From assembly GCA_033964015.1 (NCBI GenBank), contig CM066925.1, forward strand, positions 8,726,204 through 8,790,203: a DNA stretch of 64,000 nucleotides, given 5' to 3'. Position 1 is the first letter of the stretch; each line of letters opens with the position of its first letter. A program made the translations under genes and the position numbers. The notes beneath the pieces are model-generated. The model did not search any database. It was given only the letters and a program-made list of their open reading frames with translations, and was not told the DNA's origin. The DNA is from Scolanthus callimorphus (Eukaryota; Cnidaria; Anthozoa; Actiniaria; Edwardsiidae). Shown here one piece after another: positions 1 through 10,038 of the stretch.

Positions 1-197
1 ATCAACACGTCGAGCTCTTTCACATCTATACTTTCTATCTCTCTCAGCTCGTTTTTACACGAAACTAAAAAGTTTTTCAACAACGAGACATCTCTCTGTG
101 TCTTGCTTATAGTGTTCTTGTTTTCTTGTTGCTGTACGAAGTCTTCTAGAGAGCAACCAGCCGACACAAATCTAGAGTTTTCCTTCGTCCCCGCCAT
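1..197 (-). CDS. KIAA1958/Crypton (DUF3504) tyrosine-recombinase-like protein, N-terminal fragment
   Basis: On the minus strand an ATG at 197-195 opens a frame of 65 codons with no stop, running off the left edge of the window. The visible part reads like the N-terminal helical (core-binding) region of KIAA1958/ZMYM-type proteins, which derive from Crypton tyrosine recombinases. It has a stretch FVQQQENKNTISKT followed by a helix ending LKNFL, then LREIESI. This matches my memory of the family pattern of 'ENKNT..KT..D' followed by 'REI..I...EL'. The catalytic domain would lie outside the window, so I cannot tell an intact element from a domesticated gene or a dead copy. The family is abundant in anthozoan genomes. 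No intron is evident in the visible part. Family assignment is from motif memory only. Confidence 0.6.
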   Translation of the reverse strand, partial: MAGTKENSRFVSAGCSLEDFVQQQENKNTISKTQRDVSLLKNFLVSCKNELREIESIDVKELDVL

Positions 198-327
198 GAT
201 TTTCTCAAGAAAAAATTGGAGGCGCCGTCCCTAAAATTAGCCGCCAGATCTGGGAAGCCAATTTCAGTGCTTGACTCTGATTGGTTAAAAGCGTCTACGC
301 TTCTGCTGATTGGTTATACCTCCACAC

Positions 328-363
<36 letters not shown>

Positions 364-1067
364 CAACTTTTTTCACATGTAGAAATACTAGCGTATGTAT
401 TTCTACAAATGAGCTTTATGCAATAAAATTATCGTGATACGTATAATAAAATAAGTTCTGAAATGATATCGTGCTACACGCCTAACTGCATGACTTTCAA
501 GATTGCAAGATTGATTGTGAAACAATTTCATTTCTCCTCAGTAAATTTCTTTGCGTTGTTGATCATTTTCCCTCAACCCTCCCCGCTCCAACTAAAATAA
601 TAAGCGGTGGACAATTAAAAAAGCGTGGGGGGTTGGAGGCGTTCTTCAACTTGCCCGAGCTTTTCCTTTTTCCCCAAGAATTTAGAGTGTACGAGTGTTT
701 TCCCAAATTTCGTCTGTGAAAACGAGCGCGTGAAAAAAAACGAGCGCTCCTTTCTGGTGTTTCACGCGCTCATTTTCACAAGCTCGTTTCCACGCGCTCA
801 TTTTCACGCGCTTATTTTCACGCGCTCGTTTTCACGCGCTCATTTTCACGCGCTCATTTTCACGCGCTCATTTTCACGCGCTCGTTTTCACGCGCTCATT
901 TTCACGCGCTCGTTTTCGCAGACGTTCGCCAAAGAAGGGACTGCAAGCAGTCTACTTTTAAAAGCAAATAAAAAACTCTTGGATTCGCATCGATATTATT
1001 TAACAATTATTTATGGTAACCATGTGCCTTTTCCCAATATCACAGTTTAACATCCGATTATTTTTAG
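198..1067. other. Intergenic stretch with AT-rich sequence and a short tandem repeat
   Basis: Between the Crypton-like frame and the first visible protease exon I see no confident exon. The part at 230-430 has several CTGATTGGTT-type boxes and a short inverted repeat (GTAGAAATACTAGCGTATGTATTTCTAC), typical of degraded miniature transposons. A 14-bp tandem repeat lies at 759-917. The signal-peptide exon of the protease could be hidden here but was not found. Confidence 0.4.
759..917. repeat. 14-bp tandem repeat (ATTTTCACGCGCTC)n
   Basis: About eleven tandem copies of a 14-bp unit, varying mainly at one position (CTCATTTTC or CTCGTTTTC). The reading frame across it is a repeat artefact. Confidence 0.9.
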
Positions 1068-1127
1068 CGAGCGTGGATGATGATATCCCGATAACAGACG
1101 AAAGCATCGAAGCTATCGCAAGAAGAG
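1068..1127 (+). CDS. Protease exon: N-terminal propeptide
   Basis: Follows a TTATTTTTAG acceptor and ends at AGAG|GTAAAC. Read in phase 1 it gives SVDDDIPITDESIEAIARR, acidic and propeptide-like. The same frame is open upstream to an ATG at 1013 or 1022, so a start inside this exon is possible. The upstream residues are too interrupted by polar residues to make a good signal peptide, so a separate upstream first exon seems more likely. Confidence 0.7.
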
Positions 1128-4100
1128 GTAAACACCTTAATGGCCCGGGAGGGGGGGAGGGGAGGGGGCTTGTTTAATTCTGTGACTCGTAGAGGGGGCA
1201 CTAATTAGGGAGACAAAATTCCAAGGCTTATGGAATTTCACCCAGCTTTGATAAATTATTACAGTATACAAGAAACGTATAAGTGAGTTGAAACGTGTAA
1301 CAGCGCGACAACCTGCAAACAATTCGCGATCAATAAACACCATATTTGGAAAACAGATTCTTCGATTAGCCAATCAAGAACGGGAGATGATTCGTCATGT
1401 TTTCTAAAATTAACTCGCGCGAATTCACCACAACAGAACTCACTGCAAAATGAGTTGAGAACTGTTTCACTTCCATGCTCAAAGCCCATCAAAAATAAGG
1501 TTTGAAAGCTGCCATGAAGATTTTGCAGAATATCGTCTGATTTAGCCAACTCGGGACTGCTTCCCTCGTCGGCTAAGTATCAGACGATATTCTGCGCAAT
1601 CTCGCAGGATAATGGTTAAATATCTGCACTCAACTTTGACTTTATATGGTAAAATGACGTCACCGTTGTATAATCATGCAATTTATTTGTTGATTCAGAT
1701 TACGAGTCGGCTCATGGACGGATACTCGCTGTCAACATGGCGCACGTCAAGAAGCGCCAGCAGGACGCTGCAAATAGCAAAGACAATAATGCATGGGAAC
1801 ATGTAGAGGAAGTGAACGAAGGTAACTAGAGCAGATATCAGAAGAGTATCGAGAATTATTTGTTCCTGCGTTCACTTTGCATTCTCATTATTTACTCATT
1901 TCTGTCAACCAATCAAATTTTGAGTTAAACGTAATCACGTGCTCACCGCGTGATAGTGTTTTTACGTCTCGGCTTATAAGAAAATCAGTCACGTGCCCAA
2001 CTCGTGCTAGTCGAGGCTCAGCCGAGCCACATATCACGTTGGATTGTTCACGTTGATTCATATGTCACCCGTTTGGAAATCTATTATCACCCCTGTGGTC
2101 GAAGACAATTAGTCATCAATCAGTTGGTAAAAATCAACATGTCAGAACATTGCTGTGACTGCTAAATTCAACATTTGATATTCAAAACGAAAGAATATAC
2201 TTTCTCCGCCTAAAAAGGGCCAATCAGCGAAGGCCCTCAATTGACCGATCCCGCATTCATTGTTCTACTCCCTAGTTACTGTTGTTACGTCGGACCAGGG
2301 GGGGTGGCGACGAGGCCTGGGCCCGAGTTTAGATGAACGTTCCCAGTTGCTCGGCTGTCAATCAAACAAAGCCTTTGTAACTTGCGAATTCTACTCTTCC
2401 AACACAACACTGATCGAGAAGGCTGGACCCGAGTTCAGATGAACGTTCTCAGTTGCTCAGCTGTCAATCAAACAAAGCTTTTGTAACTTGCGAACTCTAC
2501 TCTTCCAACAGTTGCTCAGCTGTCAATCAAACAAAGCCTTTGTAACTTGCGAACTCTACTCTTCCAACAGTTGCTCAGCTGTCAATCAAACAAAGCCTTT
2601 GTAACTTGCGAACTCTACTCTTCCAACAGTTGCTCAGCTGTCAATCAAACAAAGCCTTTGTAACTTGCGAACTCTACTCTTCCAACAGTTGCTCAGCTGT
2701 CAATCAAACAAAGCCTTTGTAACTTGCGAACTCTACTCTTCCAACAGTTGCTCAGCTGTCAATCAAACAAAGCCTTTGTAACTTGCGAACTCTACTCTTC
2801 CAACAGTTGCTCAGCTGTCAATCAAACAAAGCCTTTGTAACTTGCGAATTCTACTCTTCCAACAGTTGCTCAGCTGTCAATCAAACAAAGCTTTTGTAAC
2901 TTGCGAAATCTACTCTTCCAACAATTGCTCAGCTGTCAATCAAACAAAGCCTTTGTAACTTGCGAACTCTACTCTTCCAACAATTGCTCAGCTGTCAATC
3001 AAACAAAGCCTTTGTAACTTGCGAACTCTTCTCTTCCAACAATTGCTCAGCTGTCAATCAAACAAAGCCTTTGTAACTTGCGAACTCTACTCTTCCAACA
3101 CAACACTGATCGAGAAGGCTGCACAAACCGAAATTCGAGGACTGATCGCAATTTTATCATTATTCCAGCGATTGAGCTTTTATATTTTTGTTCGTTTCAA
3201 TACATATTGCATGCAAATAAAAGCCCAGCAGAAATAATAGACCTCCTCGGCTTGGGCGTAATGTTTTGCCCATTTCAGATCACATGGCATTCCCATGAGT
3301 ATTCTCTTTTTGTTTGGAATGATTCCGTATTCATATATCTTTCGGTGCGTAGCAGAAAACGAAAGAGAGAATACTCATGGGAATGCCACGTGATCTGAAA
3401 TGGGAAAACATTACGCCCAAGCCGAAGAGGTCTATTCAGTCTGTCGGGTCTGTTCTTCAGGTAAAGTTTGCTAGCGGACAAGACGACGAAGCAAAGAAAT
3501 AGCGAAGAATATTAAAGCAACAGGTCTTACATAAAGATGAAATCTATACCATACCTACTTGTTTCAGTTACGATTGATGATTATTTAGATTTTTACAGCC
3601 TGAAAGACTGAAGCGGGAATTAAATGACGGACACTCACTGCGTTTGGACCGCCGTTGAGGCAAACTTAACTATAGATCGCTTTCCACCGGGGGGGGGACT
3701 CATCCCATATTTTTGGGGCGGGGGTGCTCGTCGTACCTTTTGGGGTTTGAAATTAGGCCTCTGGTACCTTTTAGGGGTAAAACTAGGAAACTTGCAATTT
3801 TTTCCAGATAGGTACCTGTTAGGGGTCAGTCTAGCAAATCAAGCAAATCACGCTTGTTGAAGCCTGAATTTGAGACGTATTTTCTCTCGGAAAAAAAAAA
3901 GAAAAAATAAGAAAAAAAAGAGAACATTACGAGGGAAAATACGTCTTGTTGGTACCTTTTGGGGGTCAAAATAAACTAAGCGACGCCATTTTACGTACCT
4001 TTTAGTGGTAAAATCGAAAGTTCCCGACGAGCACCCCCGCCCCAGGGGCTTTCCACTTGTGAGCCAAAATCAAGGCAAGACAAACGTTCCTGCAGCCAGT

Positions 4101-7100
4101 CCTATTGTTCACGGTCTACCTAAGTCATGATTAATAGATTTGAAACTCAAATAAAGATTCAGATAGCAGGGATTTGATCGAAACCCGCATAGTTGAGAGT
4201 TGTTACAGTTTGCTATGTGGTTTGCCGTCACAATGAAAGGCCACTCCAAGGCGGCAAGATCAAAGGACGCTGCCTAAAAATATTCGAATTTCGAGTTTGT
4301 TGCTCGGACATTTTGAATTCCATAGGGAAAAGTGCCCATTGTTTGGTGATTTAATGCGAAGACAGGATCGGTCTATTGGATGTACCCAGAGCCTCCCCTG
4401 CAAGCAGACGAGCCGGGAAGCTCTGGGTACGAGTGGAGTGAATAGCGCTATTGAACAACCCTCTTTTTATAACTGTGTTCCTCTTTTCTTTTTTATCAGC
4501 TGATGGCTTTAAGAATGAATATTTCCAGGGGGATATAATGATGGACGAGTACACCGAGTACTTGCTGAAAATGCCCCTGAGATCCGTAACGAAGCGCAGT
4601 ACGCATGCTCTGACAGCCGCTGACCAGGAGATCGTGGAGGAAAAGAGGAATGCTGTACAGGGAAAAACCAGGCTATGGCACACGAGAGTTATACCTTATT
4701 ATCTTCCTTCTTACATGAGTAAGTAATTTCTTTAAGTACTTTTTAAGACGATGTTTTTAAATTTCCATGCTAGTTTCGAGCGTCGGGCTTATGTGCGGGA
4801 GATTGGGTTCACACCTCAGCCGGACCAACACTCAGGGTCTTTTCTAAATAATTGAGGAGAAGGGGCTGTCTTTGCTGTAACACCTGTAAATGGTATTCAC
4901 GTCTTCTCGGATACTACGGGATTCACCGAACCGTGGTTCGCGTCGAAAAAAGGTCTACGATTCTGTCCGCTCGGGCTCATGTTTTTGTCTACATTCCTTT
5001 CTCCATGGACCGACATGCTTTTCAAAAACTTCTCTGAAAGGCCTGATACTGGCAATATCCATGAAATGTTTTGGAAAAAAGCCATTTTTAAGTCGCTTTA
5101 CTTTTACATTTCAAGTTTGTAACAGGCCAATTTGTTTTATTGCAACTCAGTCGTGACGGTTATTTTCAAGAACACATAAGCCCGTGGAGAAAGAAATGCA
5201 GACAAAAACATGAGCCCGAGCGGGCAGAATCGTAGACGTTTTTCTCAACGCGAACCATGGTTCGGTGAATTCCGTAGTAAGAACCATTGCGACGTAATAA
5301 ACCCTCTGGCAGTGACCACCGTCAGTGTCTGTGCATATGACCGCTCGTCTGTCAGTGGTTCCGTTGGGACCCAGCGCAATTCGGCAATTCAGTTGGTCTC
5401 CGTTATTTATTTTATTTATTCCTTCGTAGATCACATAAGGAAAAACCTTCAGCTGGCCATAGCTGAGATACAAAGCAAGACTTGCTTGAGGATTGTGCCA
5501 TATGTCCCTGGCAAATACAGAAACTACATCACCATTTTTAACAAAAACGGGTAAACATTTATTCAAGAATGTTCTTTTTTTAAAGGCGCTAACCGATAAG
5601 GATAAGGATTTATATAGCGCTGATTTATCTCTGTGCTAGGCGCTTAAACCGACTATCTCGCAGGGACTCCTCTCCCCCCCCCCCACCCCCCTTCCAACGT
5701 AAGGGCTAGCAGACAGGGTGTGGTCCATCACAAATTTACCCCTGAGAGATGGGAAATTGGGCTTAGTCAAAGAAAGCTTTATCCCTAAAGGCCGATTTAG
5801 ACTGTACGATTTTCGCCTACAACCATCGCATGCGACATGCTCGCATCAGCATACGACTCGAATCGCAAAGTCTAAATCAGCACTACAACTCCTCTACGAC
5901 ATGCGCTTACGAGCTAAGTCATGTCGCAAGCGTGTCGCATGCGATGGTTGTAGGCGAAAATCGTACAGTCTAAATCGGCCTTAAGAGGTAGCAAATAAGG
6001 CATACGAAGTTAAGGTAATTCTCTGAAATAAAACTTGTCGTAGAATTTTTTTCTTAATTTGTCTATTTACTATTTAGTATAGAAATTAAAATATGAAACA
6101 AAAAGAGGGGATGCCCATGCGCGTTTAGAAACTGTGATAGCACAAGCATACCCCATTTTTAGTGCCTGAGGGATGTTTTATGAAGGATTACGTGAAACAA
6201 GGAAATTGTGATAAAACGCTCACTGATGAAGCAAACCAGTTCGCTTGCAAGTTTGAACATAACTGTTGGATGATGCTTCATTACCTAGGACAAACAGTGA
6301 AATCTTGAATTTTCTATGTGTGTTGACGCTACTCTTGAAAATGTGCAAAAATGTAGGCACCGCTTGTGATAATTTGGTACCTCATTATAGGGCTTTGTAT
6401 GACGATAGTTCCAAAACTGGTCGTTAAAATTTCTTTAAACGTTTTTTATAACAGGGAAATGATAGTCTTATCAAAGTGGTTCAATAAAAAATGGGGGTGC
6501 CCAATTTGTGTTCGCTTAATATCCCAAAAAGCGACTTTTTCTTAGTATTTATTAGTCCGGTCAACTCAGTTATTTTTATACAGCAAATTCTCAGGAATAT
6601 ATGTGAGAAATACGTCTCCAAATTTTGTGAAAATCCGTTCGGGGGAAGTTGGTTAAATTTAGGGTTTTCCGTCTGCACGAAGGAAAGCCCGTTGTTTTCG
6701 GTGGCACAGACAATGAAAGCGAACAGTTCGAAGGGAGGGCTATAGACTGTAGAGCCGTAACTCGGTGTGATATTGAATAAGATATCGAGCAATTTCTTTC
6801 TGCTGCACAATGTGATTGCATAGATGTGAATTATGTGTTTGTTTATAACCAATTCTGCAAAATAATAACTAAATAATCCTGAGTTTTGACAAATCCCATA
6901 TGATCCTTGTATTTCCCGCGTGGTGATACACTAAAGTTCAAATTGGGATATTTAGCTTGCGCACGCGAGCCTGATCTTTCACGTCATTTCGAACGAATTG
7001 ATGGCGCGTCCATGCACAGAACAGAGTGCGCCGTGCAAAATAGAACTTAAAGAGCCTGTGTCAGCCGCCATTTTGTCAGCATAGCAACATTCCAAGAAGG

Positions 7101-10007
7101 AGAAAGCATCCATTTCCATCGGCTGATTTAGAGAATATAGAGCAATTTTCTTAAGGTTACTGAGAACCTTCGCGCAAGTCCTCGGAAAAAGAATCATACT
7201 CGTCCTTAGATTAACCTAAACTTGTTAACCTATATATCGATGGAAAACTTATAGAATGGACTAGCGGGCTATGGCAAAAAGAAGTAACATTTTAATAAAT
7301 ATAATTTTTTGGAAGGTTTTATAAAAAATTTGAGTGTCACATTTTCAAGAGCTATCGCTGCAGAACTGCTTGACCTTGACTCCCAAGAAACACATTGTTT
7401 TAATCCTTAAAGGTGTTTCTCAAAAACCGTGTCTGCGTTTTTAAAAATTTTGTTTAGTTCAAAAGTGTTTTTTAAAGAATTTTTTAAATTTTTACAGCGT
7501 CAAAACTCTATAAAATTTGACCTTGGAAATTTTAAAGAAAGTAAAGTGCTGCGATAAATGTAAAAGAATTCGTTTAATAGAGTAATTAAACAATATTACA
7601 TGTGCAACGTTATGCACCATATCAGGTGCATGATTTGGATTGTTTGCCACGTTGGACGATTTGTTTTGATTGTTTGCCGCGTCGGGCGATTTATTTGCCA
7701 CGTCCCGGACGATATATTTCGATTGTTTGCCACTTCGGGCGATTGATTTCGATTTGCCTCGTCGGGCGATTGATTTTGTTCATAATTTGGTTCGTCAGAA
7801 AGCTCAATGGCAGAAGAAGCTGTTATCGTAGACGAAAGGACTGGTAAATTGTTCAGGGAGATCTGGTGTCCATGTCGAAATGTCACACGAATTTGCACAT
7901 AACAAAGCATTCTCGAACCCAGAGCTCCCCGGCTCGTTACCTCGCGGGGGAGGCTCTGGTGACAACCACGGACGCATGCGCGAGATTGATATAGAGCCGC
8001 CGAGAGAAAGACCTTTCAGCGCATGCTCCAATGCTCAAAATCAGCCAATCAGCGACGGCCCTCAAATGGCAGAGCCTCCCCTGCGAGCAGACGAGCCGGG
8101 GAGCTCTGGGTACGAGAATGATAACAAAGCTGAAAGACTCATAAAAGCACATTACCTTCCTCTAGAACCATCGCTAAAACGACATCGCCTAGATGAATAC
8201 TTCCCGAACAAATAAAGTAGCTACTGGCATGATAGACTTTCAAACTTACCTTCACAAAGCAAAGGAACAAATTCGGCGCAATTATCATTGGCCGATAACC
8301 GCTGATTACGTAAGGACGATACTGCAGGCGTCGGCATGCCGAGATCATCCATCGCTAGCTAGCCCACGAAATTGACTTTGCCTTCAGTATTATCGTGCGC
8401 CACAGGCATCCGCCATGCGTTACACCACAGGAATACCGTTCGAGATAGTTATAGATTATTATTATTATATATTATTATATGAATTTTATAGTTTTATTAT
8501 TATTATTATTATTATTATTGTTATTGTTATTGTTATTGTTATTGTTATTGTTATTGTTATCCAACACAGATGTGCGTCAAAGGTCGGACGGAAGTACCAC
8601 GAGTCCGGATCACAAGGCCTGTCACTTGGACCAGGATGCGTCTTTGTTGGGACCATCTTACACGAGTTCTTGCACGCTATTGGTAAGGTCTAATGTATAG
8701 ATTTAGGCACTGCCTAAAAGCGGAGCTCGAATCAAAACATTACTGCCATCGACGTATCGACTTTTCTAGTTTTGATGACGTCATCGATGACGCCATGCCA
8801 CGTGATCTTGGTGATACAGCCCCTTGCATTAAAAAAGTAACCAAAGTTTGGTCACCTAGCAATGTGCCGAACTCGATATATTAAGTTTTCGTCATCGATG
8901 ACGTCATGCTACCTGACCTTGGTGGGACACCCCCCTTGCCTCCAAGATAATTTTACCCAAGTTTGGTTGCCTAGCGCTGTTGGCTTCTTGAGACATTGCA
9001 TTTTCGTCGGACGGACATCGCACGCGCGTTCAAAAATCAGATCCATACCTATACATACATACGACAATTTATGGTCCACTCCCTGGGTGGCAGACCCCCC
9101 CCCCCCCTCCCCAAAATAATTATCTGTCTAAAGGCCGCCACACACGGGCCGATTCTTCGCCGGCCGGCGACGAGCTTACAGCGAGATTTTTCGTCAGCTC
9201 TTTGTATCAAACATGTTTGATTTTCAAATCGTCTTACAACAGAAAATCCCAGCTTGTCGCGGGACACCACACACGAGCCGATCAATCAGGATTTTTGTCT
9301 TGCGACGAAAACTTGGCCGTTGTGTGGCGGCCTTAACAACAAGACTTTCGCACACTAACACAGCAGGCTACTTGCGAACGTCAGTAAATGAAGACGAGAA
9401 AAGTCTGTATGTTCGGTTTGGTTACACGAGACCGGTACAATTCTGGTAACGGTACGGTCACGCGTTCACACGATACCTGTGTAGTGTATTGACAGACGAG
9501 ACCTCGGTTTACTGTCGTGAAAGACTTGAAAGAAAGAAAGAAAGAAAGGATCTTCTCCTCATTGTGAGGGAACTCAAAGCGGCTGAAAGTACACAACCGC
9601 TAGACAAGGAGAGGTTGGAGGACTTAACGGGCTGCATTAGATGGCGCAAATTGCAGCCGCGCAGCTTACAATCATGAGGGCTGTTGAAATACACGACCGC
9701 TAGACAAGGAGAGGTTGGAGGACTTAACGGGCTGCATTAGATGGCGCAAATTGCAGCCGCGCAGCTTACAATCATGAGGGCTGTTGAAATACACGACCGC
9801 TAGACAACGAGAGGTTGGAGGACTTAACGGGCTGCATTAGATGGCGCAAATTGCAGCCGCGCAGCTTACAATCATGAGGACTGTTGAACAGTATATATGC
9901 CTCCGAGAGTCAGGCCATTGCACCGGGAGACAATCCCCTACTCTTACGAAGAGTGCAGGGGGTTCTTTAGCGTCCACCTTGAACAGGGGTGGAAGGGAAG
10001 ACAGACG

Positions 10008-10038
<31 letters not shown>

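Larger units (their letters stand above)
1822..4499. other. Intron of the protease gene, mostly repeats
   Basis: No exon is recognised. It holds a 59-bp tandem array (2344-3108), a foldback MITE (3236-3436), a G-rich inverted-repeat element (3678-4050) and a short TACCCAGAGC hairpin (4382-4433). Confidence 0.6.
5984..8455. other. Intron of the protease gene without recognised exons
   Basis: Mostly AT-rich sequence. About 100 bp at 7050-7150 (AGAGCCTGTGTCAGCCGCCA and onward) recurs downstream of the protease stop at 34945-35050. A degenerate array is at 7625-7790 and a MITE at 7910-8125. Confidence 0.5.

Noticed and set aside
625..1050. A 141-codon plus-strand frame with repeated HFHALIFTRSFS
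   Set aside because: It starts at a non-ATG codon and is a translation of the 14-bp tandem repeat.
1013..1067. ATG at 1013/1022 as the certain start of the protease
   Set aside because: The frame is open into the exon, but the leader has Gln, Asn and Arg inside the would-be hydrophobic core and a good acceptor lies at 1067. Kept only as an alternative.
2344..3108. CRISPR-like array
   Set aside because: The 59-bp units are contiguous with no unique spacers, and the genome is clearly eukaryotic.
8415..8693. Frame with a long run of Ile/Val before the HExxH exon
   Set aside because: The hydrophobic run is the TTA/TTG microsatellite upstream of the acceptor, not a membrane segment.
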